A stretch of 13,154 nucleotides of DNA, taken from positions 1 through 13,154 of the forward strand of contig JAFGEY010000181.1 in NCBI GenBank assembly GCA_016931365.1, given 5' to 3'. The position numbers and the translations under genes are program-made. The notes under the pieces were generated by a model. It was not told the origin of the DNA. It saw only the letters and a list, made by a program, of their open reading frames with translations, and searched no databases. This DNA comes from Anaerolineae bacterium (GTDB lineage Bacteria > Chloroflexota > Anaerolineae > JAFGEY01). Below, one piece after another: positions 7,074 through 13,154 of this stretch. Position 1 is the stretch's first letter. Every line of letters begins with the position of its first letter.

Positions 7074-7574
7074 TCAATAGACATGAGTTAGAAATAGACA
7101 TTCTATTTTTGACCCCCTCGAAACCCAACGCCTCGAAAATGGTTCCCACAGATGACGCGCGCCGCGTCCATCTCGCAATCGCAGATTGATCATCGGCAGC
7201 AACACAACATTCACATCTGTTGGCGGTGAAAAATCAACCTGATGCTTGACCAACCACGCTTCGGCAAACTTCGAGGGATGCAGCAGATGATACAATGCGA
7301 CCAAGATGTGGCTTTTTCCAGAACCATAGCCGCCCCGGATCACAAACAAACCTTTGCGGTCGCCGCCCTCATCATTAAACGTGGTATTGAGGCGCGCCAG
7401 GAGACGCATCAGCGCTTCGGATGGGTACGTCAGGCTAAGAAAAGCCTCCGGCGATCTTTCTACGACATTTGGATCATCACTCGCGATATCAGAAAGCGAC
7501 ACAATACCATGAAGTGTGCTTGTCGGGTCTGTGACTTCGGGACGCAGTGCAACCAGTTCAGTAAAGTGGCGCAT
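7074..7574 (-). pseudogene. 5' fragment of a DUF499-like P-loop ATPase, frameshifted
   Basis: The open frame has 166 codons, where the family typically has around a thousand residues. Residues 42-63 (SPEAFLSLTYPSEALMRLL) and a Walker A motif (GGYGSGKS, 81-88, followed by HILVALYHLL) fit DUF499-type ATPases, found in anti-phage gene sets together with methylases and helicases. After LWEP (142-145) the frame degrades. Shifting by one base restores a family-like continuation, IFEALGFEGVKN, before AT-rich unrelated sequence. So there is at least one frameshift and a 3' deletion; another shift near 7150-7175 is possible. The start lies six bases after the stop of the XRE gene, with AGGAG 11 bases upstream, and the two form an operon. 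The product is almost certainly inactive, although the P-loop part could still be made. Confidence 0.75.
7076..7108. repeat. Direct repeat and palindrome at the broken ATPase end
   Basis: AATAGACAT occurs at 7076-7084 and 7093-7101. The second copy is part of a perfect palindrome with arms AAATAGA and TCTATTT around CAT (7092-7108). The cluster sits where similarity of the ATPase remnant to its family appears to end, so it may mark the deletion or insertion junction. Confidence 0.4.
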
Positions 7575-7580
7575 GAAGCA

Positions 7581-7979
7581 TCATTCTCCTTCACGGTCTT
7601 CGAATTCAGAGATCGCTTTGATTTGATTGATAGCCATTTTGCGATGTTCAATTTTCCAAATGCGACGAAAATGGGCGAGAAGTTCTTGCTCTTCGTCGCT
7701 CAACGCCTCTTCTTCAGGTGCAGCTTGTCGCCATTGTGCCGGGAAAAAATAAACTATTGACTTCTCAAACACAGCCGCCATCAACGCTAATGTCACCGCA
7801 TCAGGCACCATCTTGCCGTTCTCTATGTCGGATATGGAAGCACGGCGTCGCTCAATTGCATCGGCTAACCTGGTTTGACTCCAGCCTTTTTCCTCTCTGG
7901 CTTGCCGGATGCGCTGTCCCATCGCCAATGTGAACTTATTCGGCAGCGGCTCTTTTGCTAACAGGATATCATGCGTCAT
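7581..7979 (-). CDS. XRE-family helix-turn-helix regulator
   Basis: The protein has 132 residues from ATG 7979; GGATGG about eight bases upstream is a modest binding site, and ATG 7991 (four codons longer) is an alternative. Residues 21-76 form a classic XRE/Cro-CI fold: GQRIRQAREEKGWSQTRLAD, then IERRRASISDIENGK, then the VTLALMAAVF-SIVYFF hydrophobic tail. The C-terminal part (88-132) is acidic and helical. As the first gene of a two-gene operon with the broken ATPase, it probably regulated that defence-type operon and its own promoter. The perfect palindrome at 8039-8053, about 60 bases upstream, is an obvious candidate operator. The gene itself appears intact, and may be kept because it still controls the genes to its right. 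That last point is inference. Confidence 0.85.
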   Translation of the reverse strand: MTHDILLAKEPLPNKFTLAMGQRIRQAREEKGWSQTRLADAIERRRASISDIENGKMVPDAVTLALMAAVFEKSIVYFFPAQWRQAAPEEEALSDEEQELLAHFRRIWKIEHRKMAINQIKAISEFEDREGE

Positions 7980-8009
7980 GTCTACGCCCATCCAAAGACG
8001 TGAAAAAAG

Positions 8010-8038
8010 TTGACAGATAAGAACTTTTTCCGTACAAT
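8010..8038 (+). promoter_or_regulatory. Strong sigma-70-type promoter of the 8212 operon
   Basis: A perfect TTGACA (8010-8015), an exact 17-base spacer and TACAAT (8033-8038, 5/6). Transcription would start near 8045, inside the palindrome. The element lies within the leader of the XRE gene, pointing away from it. Confidence 0.75.
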
Positions 8039-8053
8039 GTGCGCATAGCGCAC
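8039..8053. promoter_or_regulatory. Operator palindrome GTGCGCATAGCGCAC
   Basis: This is a perfect inverted repeat; with the flanking T and A the arms are TGTGCGC and GCGCACA around ATA. It fills exactly the space between the rightward -10 box (ends 8038) and a leftward -10 candidate (starts 8054), so a bound protein would cover both start sites. Its GTGC-N7-GCAC form is the same as that of the seven repeats inside the 9659 gene. A one-mismatch copy, GTGCAAGATGGGCAT, lies at 8105-8119. Confidence 0.7.
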
Positions 8054-8082
8054 AGTATCGCATTTGACGTACATTACCTCAA
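8054..8082 (-). promoter_or_regulatory. Candidate leftward promoter of the XRE gene
   Basis: On the minus strand, TTGAGG (8082-8077), a 17-base spacer and GATACT (8059-8054) each match the consensus at 4/6. The leader to ATG 7979 would be about 68 bases. The promoter faces the rightward one across the palindrome. Confidence 0.4.
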
Positions 8083-8211
8083 TCCTACTAATGTGCCCTT
8101 TTATGTGCAAGATGGGCATTTGGGAAAGGAAGCGCGTATGAATTGAGTTGCTCAAGAGCTTAACAAAATCGGTCAATTTACACCACGAATTAGTGAAATG
8201 AGGTTTACAAA

Positions 8212-9150
8212 ATGCCAACCAAAACCAAAGGCCTGACCACAGGCCGACGCGCCCAAATCCGCGACCAGGTACTCAAACAGTTCGAAGCTGAGTATCGCCT
8301 GCTCAACCCCCCACCCCATCGCGACGACTTCCGCGACCGCGCCAAAGAGCGCTCACGTGACAAAATCCCTTTTTGGGGCCGACCCTGGTCGATCTGGTTT
8401 CTTGTGATCGCCAGCGTCGTGATCTCCGGCCTGCGCACCGCAAGCCTCTTTGTTTCGCTTGCCAACACCGACAATACCGCCGTCGCACAGTTCGTTGAGG
8501 GTATCTTCGCCGTCGCCATGATCGAGTTAGGAATCGTTTTAACCGGATTCAGAGCCGAGCAACTTCGCCGCGAAAGCCTCGGCAAATCCCGCCATGTCGC
8601 CAGCCTACTTGATCTACTGCGCGGCGTCAAAGTCCGCCTCGGCATCGAACAACCGCTCTCCTGGGCTGAAAAGCCCGAACCCAGCATCATTCCCACGCTG
8701 CACAACATTCTCTTCCTTGTTGCGCTGGTGGCAAACGTCTGGGTCACGGCAAAGACTGCACTGCTCAGTGTGCCTGGCGCAAGCGAGATGGACGTGCTGT
8801 TCTTCACCGGCTCGCTGCTCGGCCAGCCTGTACCGATCTTCCTGCCCGTGCTCGTCGCGCTAATGGCTGGTGCCGCTGCGCCCATCGCCGCGAAAGCCGC
8901 CGGCGAAGCCGCTGCCCGCGACATGTTCCGCGACCAAGTCGAGGATGAAAAAGTCGATCTGTCCTACGATCAGGCGTTCGCGGCGTGGCAGGATGGCTTC
9001 CGGCAAGCGTGGGAGAGTGAGGGTACGCAGCGCCTCGAAGATGAGCTTTACGTTCAGGAAGCGCGGACACGTGGCGCTGCGCCGGCGATACAAATGGTCC
9101 CCAATCCAATCCCACATGGAGGTAATCAACATGGCCCTTTCGACCAATAA
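8212..9150 (+). CDS. Membrane protein with four hydrophobic segments, function unknown
   Basis: A 312-residue protein that I do not recognise. A basic, helical, probably cytoplasmic N-terminus (1-58) precedes likely membrane segments near 60-82, 93-112, 163-185 and 196-228; the last is Ala/Gly-rich and may continue as an amphipathic helix. A charged C-terminus (235-312) is rich in Glu, Asp and Gln. The ATG is supported by GAGG eight bases upstream. It is the first gene right of the strong promoter at 8010 and its end overlaps the start region of the zinc-finger gene by 20 bases, so the two are translationally coupled. GC-rich codon use matches the genes to the right rather than those to the left. 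Its place at the head of a replication-type gene set suggests a mobile-element protein, but nothing in the sequence shows what it does. Confidence 0.75.
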   Translation: MPTKTKGLTTGRRAQIRDQVLKQFEAEYRLLNPPPHRDDFRDRAKERSRDKIPFWGRPWSIWFLVIASVVISGLRTASLFVSLANTDNTAVAQFVEGIFAVAMIELGIVLTGFRAEQLRRESLGKSRHVASLLDLLRGVKVRLGIEQPLSWAEKPEPSIIPTLHNILFLVALVANVWVTAKTALLSVPGASEMDVLFFTGSLLGQPVPIFLPVLVALMAGAAAPIAAKAAGEAAARDMFRDQVEDEKVDLSYDQAFAAWQDGFRQAWESEGTQRLEDELYVQEARTRGAAPAIQMVPNPIPHGGNQHGPFDQ

Positions 9151-9464
9151 CTCGCACCTGCGTCGTCTGCCAGCGCCCGATGCCCGGTGCAAAAGCGAAC
9201 CGGCGATACTGCTCCACTGGCTGTCGGATAGCAGCTCGCCGGTATCGAAACAAGCACCGCTCGCCCGATGCCGCAGACGACACATGGGGATGCGTCGCGT
9301 GTGGCGCGACACTCACGAACAAGCAGCGCAGCACTCGTCGATTTTGCAGCGCGGCCTGCCGGAGCGCCTTCTGGCGTGCGATGGCGTCACATCGAAGTTA
9401 CCAGAAAGAGCAGAAAAACACCAAACGCCGGAAGCATGACCGCCACGAGGTCGAGCCGGTGTAA
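9131..9464 (+). CDS. Tandem zinc-finger protein, reading frame broken near its start
   Basis: Two clear zinc fingers follow each other in one frame: CVVC-x13-CSTGC (9159-9224) and CVAC-x14-CSAAC, each with an RRYCS or RRFCS signature. A basic tail rich in Lys and Arg follows, and the stop is at 9462-9464. That frame has no normal start codon before the first finger: after a TAA at 9123 it reads TWPFRPITRTCVVC with no ATG, GTG or TTG. The excellent ribosome binding site GGAGG (9119-9123) instead serves ATG 9131 in another frame (MALSTNN). A one-base shift between 9131 and 9158 joins them. Either this is a sequence error or mutation, or translation changes frame there. An internal ATG at 9180 would lose half of the first finger. 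The likely role is binding nucleic acid or a protein partner. Confidence 0.65.
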
Positions 9465-9478
9465 TCGCGTCAATTGTC

Positions 9479-9508
9479 AGCCAGGGCCAACCCCCTGGCT
9501 CATTTTTT
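9479..9508 (+). terminator. Rho-independent terminator after the zinc-finger gene
   Basis: An 8-bp perfect GC-rich stem, AGCCAGGG with CCCTGGCT, around a 6-base loop is followed by CA and six Ts. It lies 14 bases after the stop codon and probably ends the operon that starts at 8045. Confidence 0.85.
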
Positions 9509-9528
9509 CCACCAAGCCCGGTGGAAAA
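9505..9528. promoter_or_regulatory. Second hairpin using the terminator's T-run
   Basis: TTTTCCACC (9505-9513) and GGTGGAAAA (9520-9528) form a 9-bp perfect stem around AAGCCC. Its left arm includes four of the six Ts of the preceding terminator, so forming it could affect release. It may be an attenuation control between the two operons, or simply a second hairpin. Confidence 0.5.
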
Positions 9529-9573
9529 TTCCTCATCTGCCTGGACGAACCTGTGGCACATTTGGAGGAAAAC

Positions 9574-9675
9574 GTGAGTTGGAGAGAGTTTATGCCACTT
9601 TTCAAGAATGACGACGCGCCTTTTGACGTAACGCAAAAGGTATCTGACGCGGAGCGCAATGTCTTTAGAACGTGA
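9574..9675 (+). CDS. Small ORF (33 residues) overlapping the initiator-like gene
   Basis: A GTG start has a very strong ribosome binding site (TTGGAGG, five bases before the start codon). The frame encodes a charged 33-residue peptide with MPLFKNDDAPF near its start and stops at TGA 9673-9675, seventeen bases inside the next gene. The overlap suggests translational coupling: ribosomes ending here could restart at ATG 9659. The MPLF string also begins the 10891 protein, but the resemblance goes no further. No known family is recognised. It may be a leader peptide that sets the level of the initiator-like protein. I am fairly sure the site is used, less sure that the peptide has its own function. 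Confidence 0.5.
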   Translation: MSWREFMPLFKNDDAPFDVTQKVSDAERNVFRT

Positions 9676-10870
9676 TTGGGCGACCGCTTTAAGCCAACTC
9701 CGCGACGGTCGAGTCGCGGTCTATCCTGCCCTACTGAATGCGACGCTCGCCAAGAACGGCGACGACGTGTTGCATGTCATACTGGCCGACGCCGATTGCC
9801 TGGAGCAAATCGAGGTATACGGCACCGAGAAGGTCGCCGGGTTCCTCGAGAGTGCGCTCAAAGTCGAGCAGGTGGAGTTTCGCTTGTCTGAAAGCCTGAC
9901 TACGGTAGAAGCACAGAGGGATGTGCCGGAGCAGCATACCGCGATCCCCAACATCGGCTACTTCGCCATCCGCGCCGATCTCCAGCGCGAAGTCTACGAA
10001 AAGATATCTCATCTCGATGGTGCCGGAAGCCGGACCGCCGCCAATGTTTTCGGCTGGCTGCAAGGTCAGATTGAAAATGCGGACGGCTGGACACGCACCA
10101 TCTCACTCTCCGACGCCGAAAAAGCGCTCAAACCCAATCGCCAGCGTATCGCCGAAGCGATCGACTGCCTACACCGGGGCGGGTTGATCCTCGCGGTGCG
10201 CGAACCAGACCCGTATGGGCGACGTGCTTACCAACTCTACGGCGGAGAGTATCATCCCAAAAGTGCTTTTAAAGCACAGGAACCGTGCCGGAAAAGCACA
10301 GCTGAGGCCGATCCCAGTGCTGCTGCGGCACACCATCTGGGAGTCTCTGTTGATGTTGTTGATGCGATTCGTCTCATCTTGAATGCAATGCAACAACATC
10401 ACTCTCCAGACTCCGAAAGTGTGCCGCAGCAGCACAGCCCGGCGGCTGAAAGTGCCGCAAAAGCACGGGCTGATGTGCCGGAAAAGCACACCCCCGACCC
10501 TGAAACCGAGCACCGACGTGGTTTGCTCCGCGCCTTCGGCGTCGCGTCGCCCAAAGCGCTGGACGACATCACCGCCGTCATGCGCGACTACGATCACGGG
10601 CTGGATTGGCTGCTCGGCTGGATGGTCGAGTACCAGTATCGCTGGGTGACTAACGTCGATGAGCTGCGCCGCCCCAAGTGGTCGAAAGACGAGATGATTG
10701 GCCTGTTCGTGACCCAGGTCCGCAGCGGGGTTGATAAGCCGCCGGCGCAAGCGCTCAGCCTGGCGCAGGAAACTCTCGCTGACTTGGCGTCTAAACATGA
10801 CTTCACCGAGGATGCGCTGCGCGAGAAATTGGCCGGCATCTCCCACTACACCTTCGGAGACAACTTTTAA
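9659..10870 (+). CDS. Replication-initiator-like winged-helix protein with internal iterons
   Basis: A 403-residue protein; GGAG lies four bases before the ATG. Residues 100-195 look like a winged helix: ADLQREVYEKI, then RTAANVFGWLQGQI, then the recognition-helix-like NRQRIAEAIDCLHRGGLI, then a wing ending RRAYQLYG. Residues 200-285 are a low-complexity linker rich in Ala, Ser, His and Pro. Residues 286-362 (LLRAFGVASPKALDDI, then MIGLFVTQVRSGVDKPP) resemble the C-terminal helical domain of phage and plasmid initiators of the DnaD/RepA-like type, where a similar string ends in NPAGLLVRAL-PP. The linker region of the DNA holds most of seven GTGC-N7-GCAC repeats, as in elements whose origin lies inside the initiator gene. 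Followed 20 bases later by the coiled-coil gene in an operon. The initiator role is inferred, not proven. Confidence 0.65.
   Translation: MSLERDWATALSQLRDGRVAVYPALLNATLAKNGDDVLHVILADADCLEQIEVYGTEKVAGFLESALKVEQVEFRLSESLTTVEAQRDVPEQHTAIPNIGYFAIRADLQREVYEKISHLDGAGSRTAANVFGWLQGQIENADGWTRTISLSDAEKALKPNRQRIAEAIDCLHRGGLILAVREPDPYGRRAYQLYGGEYHPKSAFKAQEPCRKSTAEADPSAAAAHHLGVSVDVVDAIRLILNAMQQHHSPDSESVPQQHSPAAESAAKARADVPEKHTPDPETEHRRGLLRAFGVASPKALDDITAVMRDYDHGLDWLLGWMVEYQYRWVTNVDELRRPKWSKDEMIGLFVTQVRSGVDKPPAQALSLAQETLADLASKHDFTEDALREKLAGISHYTFGDNF
9923..10489. repeat. Seven 15-bp iteron-like repeats, GTGC-N7-GCAC
   Basis: Copies start at 9923 (GTGCCGGAGCAGCAT), 10263 (GTGCTTTTAAAGCAC), 10285 (GTGCCGGAAAAGCAC), 10317 (GTGCTGCTGCGGCAC, the exact reverse complement of the 10421 copy), 10421 (GTGCCGCAGCAGCAC), 10452 (GTGCCGCAAAAGCAC) and 10475 (GTGCCGGAAAAGCAC). 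Six lie within 227 bases. Relative to the codons they fall in all three phases (9923, 10421 and 10475 in one; 10263, 10317 and 10452 in another; 10285 in the third), and one is inverted. Protein repeats cannot explain this, so the DNA itself appears to be the selected feature: an origin, partition site or operator. Confidence 0.75.
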
Positions 10871-10890
10871 CAGGCAGCAGGAGAGAACAC

Positions 10891-11379
10891 ATGCCACTTT
10901 TCGGATACACCGACGACGACCTCATAAACGCGCAATGGGATATCGTGCGCGCCTTGCGCTTCGCCTTCGAGCACGGACAGGAGACCGGCATCCGCGCCAA
11001 GCTTTCGGCGCTGCGCGCACCCACGCCTGAAGCCTGGATCGCCGAAGCCGCCCGGCTGCTCATCGCGCACATCTCGGCGTGTGAGCAGGCCGCTGCCAAA
11101 AGCGACGGCGAAGCGCTCCGCATGACCGCCCGCAGCGAATACTTCGAGAGCCTCGTGAAGACGTATAAGGCCGACCCGCTCCACGCGCAAGTTGAGCGCC
11201 TCACGCAGGAACGCGATCACTGGCGCAGCGAAGCGACCAAACTCACCGAGCACGAACGTGAGCTACAAGCAGATCTGGAGCGGGCCTGGGACGAACTCGA
11301 CCGCCTTGAACGGGAGGTCAAAGCGCTCAACCGCCTCGTGGTTGCGCAGCAAGAAGCGCTGAACGACCGAGAAATTTAA
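10891..11379 (+). CDS. Coiled-coil protein, function unknown
   Basis: A 162-residue, almost wholly helical protein. Residues 1-92 form a compact helical region (INAQWDIVRALRFAFEHG, then AWIAEAARLLIAHI). Residues 96-155 are a strong coiled coil with heptads of Leu and charged residues (VERLTQERDHW to EVKALNRLVVAQQ). AGGAG seven bases upstream supports the ATG. It sits between the initiator-like gene (20 bases) and the replication-relaxation-like gene (21 bases), so the three form an operon. A coiled-coil partner that joins or oligomerises replication proteins would fit, but this rests on position alone. I recognise no named family. Confidence 0.7.
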   Translation: MPLFGYTDDDLINAQWDIVRALRFAFEHGQETGIRAKLSALRAPTPEAWIAEAARLLIAHISACEQAAAKSDGEALRMTARSEYFESLVKTYKADPLHAQVERLTQERDHWRSEATKLTEHERELQADLERAWDELDRLEREVKALNRLVVAQQEALNDREI

Positions 11380-11400
11380 TCACAACTACAGGAGAAATTG

Positions 11401-12912
11401 ATGAGCAATACACAGAAAAAATCACTCAATACAAAAACGCTTCAAGAAGCCCTCGACGGGGCCGTTCCTGACCGGCGGTGGCTCAAGATACTGGAGGTGT
11501 TCGCACCGACCGGCGTCGCCGACCAGAAGCAAATCCTCGCCGCGACCGACCTATCCGGGCGACAGTTCGGCACGGTGTTGGAACACTACCGCACGCTCGC
11601 ACGGGATAATATCATCGCCGCCGTGTCCTTCGATGTGCCCAAGCCCGGCGCGCGTGGCCGTCCACCGGCGCTATTCAAGCTGGGCGAGTCGGGCGCGGCG
11701 CTGCTGCGGCGCAACGGCTACCGCCAAACCCGGCCATGCAACTTGAGCGACGCCGTCACACTTGGACATGCCCGCACCATCCTGGATATTTACCTCGCGG
11801 CGCAGTCGGAAGGGCTGGAGGTGCAGGCCGAGGAAAATCTAAACTACACCTCACCTCAAGGCGACGAAAAAGTCATCCGGCCCGACGCGCTCATTACCCT
11901 GCCCGACGGCGGGCGGATCATCATCGAGATCGAGCAGGAAGCCGATATCACGCTGCTCAAACGCATCGTCGGGAGCCTGCGCAACCGGGTGATGTTCTTC
12001 AAATCGGAGGCGGGCAAGTCGGTCTCGCGCACCGTGCGGGTGCTGTTCAACGTCGCCAAAGGCCAGGTCTTCGGCGACACGCTCGCGGTCTGGGAACGCG
12101 CAGCCGCCATCGTCGCCGGCGAGAATCGCGGCAGGCTGCCGTTTGACCCGTTGTGCTGCCTCGCGTCCGATTTTCTCAACGCGCCGGACTGGTCGGAGAC
12201 ATTGGATGCGGAATATTGGGAGCCAATCCTCGACCCCGCGCAGACCAAACAATTCGCGCCTACCGCGCCGAAAACCAGATCAAAGAAAACGGAGAGTAAG
12301 GCGCTCGCACGGCGCGAATCGCTCCCTGAACAGATCAAACGCCGCACACCGGCGGAGGATCGGTTGATCCTTCAGGCATACTGGCATCACGTCCTGGAAC
12401 ATGGTCCCGAAGCGCCCGACGCTGACCCTGCGTTCTTCGAGATCATGAAGGTGATCTACCTCGCGTCCAACGACCCCGAAGCGCCCGCGTTTGAGATCGC
12501 CTGCCATCCCTACGCCTCGCTGTACCTGCTGCGAAAATATCTTGAGATGCACCCCATGCTCCGCGCCGCAATCTCGAAGGCACTGGCGCGCGGGGGGAGC
12601 AGTTTGCGCCTCACGACTTCGCTGGTGCAGCACCGGATGCAGGTCGTCATCGACCTGTTCTTGCGCTATCACGGCTGGCAATCGTCGTGGTCGTTCCGGG
12701 TCGCCGCCGCCATGATCTGGCACGAAGAATATCACAGCAACTCCTTCGGCGTCTCGGTGCATATCCATCCCGCCGTGCTGACGGGCAACCGGATGCCCAT
12801 CGTGCCGGGTCGTGAGGAGATCGAGTTGGCGGAGCGCGCGCTGGCCTGGGTGCTCCTGGCGCTGTTCAAGTACAGCCAGGATATTGGGTTGAAGCAGCCG
12901 GTGTTTTGGTAG
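11401..12912 (+). CDS. Replication-relaxation-like protein (wHTH plus nuclease-fold domain)
   Basis: A 503-residue protein; GGAG six bases before ATG 11401 sets the start, with a TTG three bases earlier as a less likely alternative. Residues 25-105 are a winged helix ending in RGRPPALFKLGESGAALL, typical of replication-relaxation family proteins of plasmids and integrative elements. Residues 140-220 carry a PD-(D/E)xK-like core: RPDALITLPDGG with Asp162, then the strand RIIIEIE with Glu176 and Glu178, then a helix and TVRVLFNV. A catalytic Lys is not evident; the second acid is in an ExE, so activity is uncertain. A basic linker (283-318) leads to a helical C-terminal domain (319-503) that I do not recognise, with HPMLRAAISKAL and MIWHEEYHSNSFGVSVHIHP. 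The family is named for its presumed role in plasmid relaxation and replication. It ends the operon before a very close small ORF. Confidence 0.65.
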   Translation: MSNTQKKSLNTKTLQEALDGAVPDRRWLKILEVFAPTGVADQKQILAATDLSGRQFGTVLEHYRTLARDNIIAAVSFDVPKPGARGRPPALFKLGESGAALLRRNGYRQTRPCNLSDAVTLGHARTILDIYLAAQSEGLEVQAEENLNYTSPQGDEKVIRPDALITLPDGGRIIIEIEQEADITLLKRIVGSLRNRVMFFKSEAGKSVSRTVRVLFNVAKGQVFGDTLAVWERAAAIVAGENRGRLPFDPLCCLASDFLNAPDWSETLDAEYWEPILDPAQTKQFAPTAPKTRSKKTESKALARRESLPEQIKRRTPAEDRLILQAYWHHVLEHGPEAPDADPAFFEIMKVIYLASNDPEAPAFEIACHPYASLYLLRKYLEMHPMLRAAISKALARGGSSLRLTTSLVQHRMQVVIDLFLRYHGWQSSWSFRVAAAMIWHEEYHSNSFGVSVHIHPAVLTGNRMPIVPGREEIELAERALAWVLLALFKYSQDIGLKQPVFW

Positions 12913-12922
12913 GAGGCACGCG

Positions 12923-13009
12923 ATGTTCAAATCAGGCGAACTCCCCTACATTGCGATGGTGAAATTCGACCTGGACGGACTGTCTCATTGGGCCGACCGG
13001 GATTATTAG
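12923..13009 (+). CDS. Small ORF (28 residues) with in-frame amber stop
   Basis: AGGAGG, overlapping the stop of the previous gene, lies seven bases before ATG 12923. The frame encodes 28 residues (MFKSGELPYIAM, then VKFDLDGLSHWADRDY) and stops at TAG 13007-13009. The same frame continues for 13 protein-like codons (RDLYGDVKKSDAF) to TGA 13049-13051. A single base change, TTG to TAG, would explain the break, giving an original product of 42 residues. It may also be a normal short peptide. No family is recognised. Confidence 0.45.
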   Translation: MFKSGELPYIAMVKFDLDGLSHWADRDY

Positions 13010-13056
13010 CGAGATTTGTACGGCGATGTCAAAAAATCGGACGCATTTTGAGGAGG

Positions 13057-13074
13057 GTATAGTATATACAATAC
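13057..13074. promoter_or_regulatory. 18-bp near-perfect palindrome
   Basis: GTATAGTATATACAATAC reads the same on both strands except at one symmetric pair of positions. It lies just after the small ORF and before the right edge, where an operator for a gene beyond the window would be expected. It is AT-rich, so part of the symmetry could be chance. Confidence 0.35.
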
Positions 13075-13113
13075 CTTCGCCAAAAAATGGGGGTAGGTAG
13101 GGCTTTTGAGGTA

Positions 13114-13145
13114 GAGTTGTTGTCACAAAAACGCACAAACAACTC
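13114..13145. repeat. 8-bp inverted repeat at the right edge
   Basis: GAGTTGTT (13114-13121) and AACAACTC (13138-13145) are perfect inverted copies around a 16-base loop. There is no T-run, so it is not a standard terminator. Little else can be said; nothing coding is convincing from 13052 to the edge. Confidence 0.35.
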
Positions 13146-13154
13146 AAACCAACA

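Noticed and set aside
8138..8146. Two-codon ORF (Met-Asn-stop) after AAAGGA in the leader of the 8212 gene
   Set aside because: It could be a minimal upstream ORF, but such short strings are common by chance.
10169..10897. 242-codon minus-strand ORF opposite the initiator-like gene
   Set aside because: It has no ribosome binding site and low-complexity content, and it mirrors a well-supported sense gene.
12280..12930. 216-codon minus-strand ORF opposite the replication-relaxation-like gene
   Set aside because: It is a product of GC-rich codon use on the other strand; no domain is visible.
12932..13147. 71-codon minus-strand ORF at the right edge
   Set aside because: It begins at a TTG without a ribosome binding site and overlaps the better supported small ORF.
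13087..13154. Plus-strand ATG open to the right edge
   Set aside because: There is no ribosome binding site before it and too few codons to judge.
1..13154. A complete retroelement, CRISPR array or insertion sequence
   Set aside because: No reverse transcriptase, regularly spaced repeat-spacer units or transposase-like ORF is present on either strand.

Overview
The window looks like an accessory region of a bacterial chromosome or large plasmid. The domain repertoire suggests a multicellular or filamentous lineage; Chloroflexota is my best guess and is tentative. The grounds are an effector-associated N-terminal domain fused to a Hanks kinase and a formylglycine-enzyme-like domain, TerY-like VWA proteins, and a replication-relaxation-type protein. 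No rRNA, tRNA, CRISPR array or intact transposase is visible. Base composition is patchy: 1-4850 and 6974-8211 are visibly AT-richer, while the kinase part of the 4850 gene and all of 8212-12912 are GC-rich.

Left half (1-6973), a signalling or conflict-type module. The first 16 bases on the minus strand are the start of a gene that leaves the window. Next, on the minus strand (86-1306), is a VWA-family paralog that stops just after the first strand of its VWA domain. A divergent gene (1489-2829) encodes a roughly ten-helix membrane protein of unknown function. After a 343-bp spacer with a large hairpin and a promoter overlapped by direct repeats come a full-length protein with a GATase-like domain, a beta-sandwich and a TerY-like VWA domain with a degenerate metal site (3173-4762), and a 707-residue protein with an EAD-like domain, a Ser/Thr kinase and an FGE/C-lectin-fold domain (4850-6973). 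The last two are probably co-transcribed. A VWA adaptor, a kinase and a membrane protein together recall TerY-P type signalling triads. This exact arrangement is the most likely undescribed system here.

Middle (7000-8211), a broken defence-type locus. An XRE regulator and the 5' end of a DUF499-like P-loop ATPase form a minus-strand operon. The ATPase is frameshifted and cut off. Right of the regulator, two promoters face each other across a perfect GTGC-N7-GCAC palindrome.

Right half (8212-13154), a replication module of a mobile element. It holds a four-helix membrane protein, a tandem zinc-finger protein whose frame breaks at its start, a strong terminator, a 33-codon ORF overlapping a winged-helix replication-initiator-like gene, a coiled-coil protein, a replication-relaxation-like protein and a small ORF with an in-frame stop. 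The initiator-like gene contains seven 15-bp GTGC-N7-GCAC repeats spread over all three reading frames. They therefore appear to be selected as DNA and look like iterons of an intragenic origin. The same architecture recurs in the palindrome at 8039-8053, which suggests that one DNA-binding protein links replication and transcription of the element.
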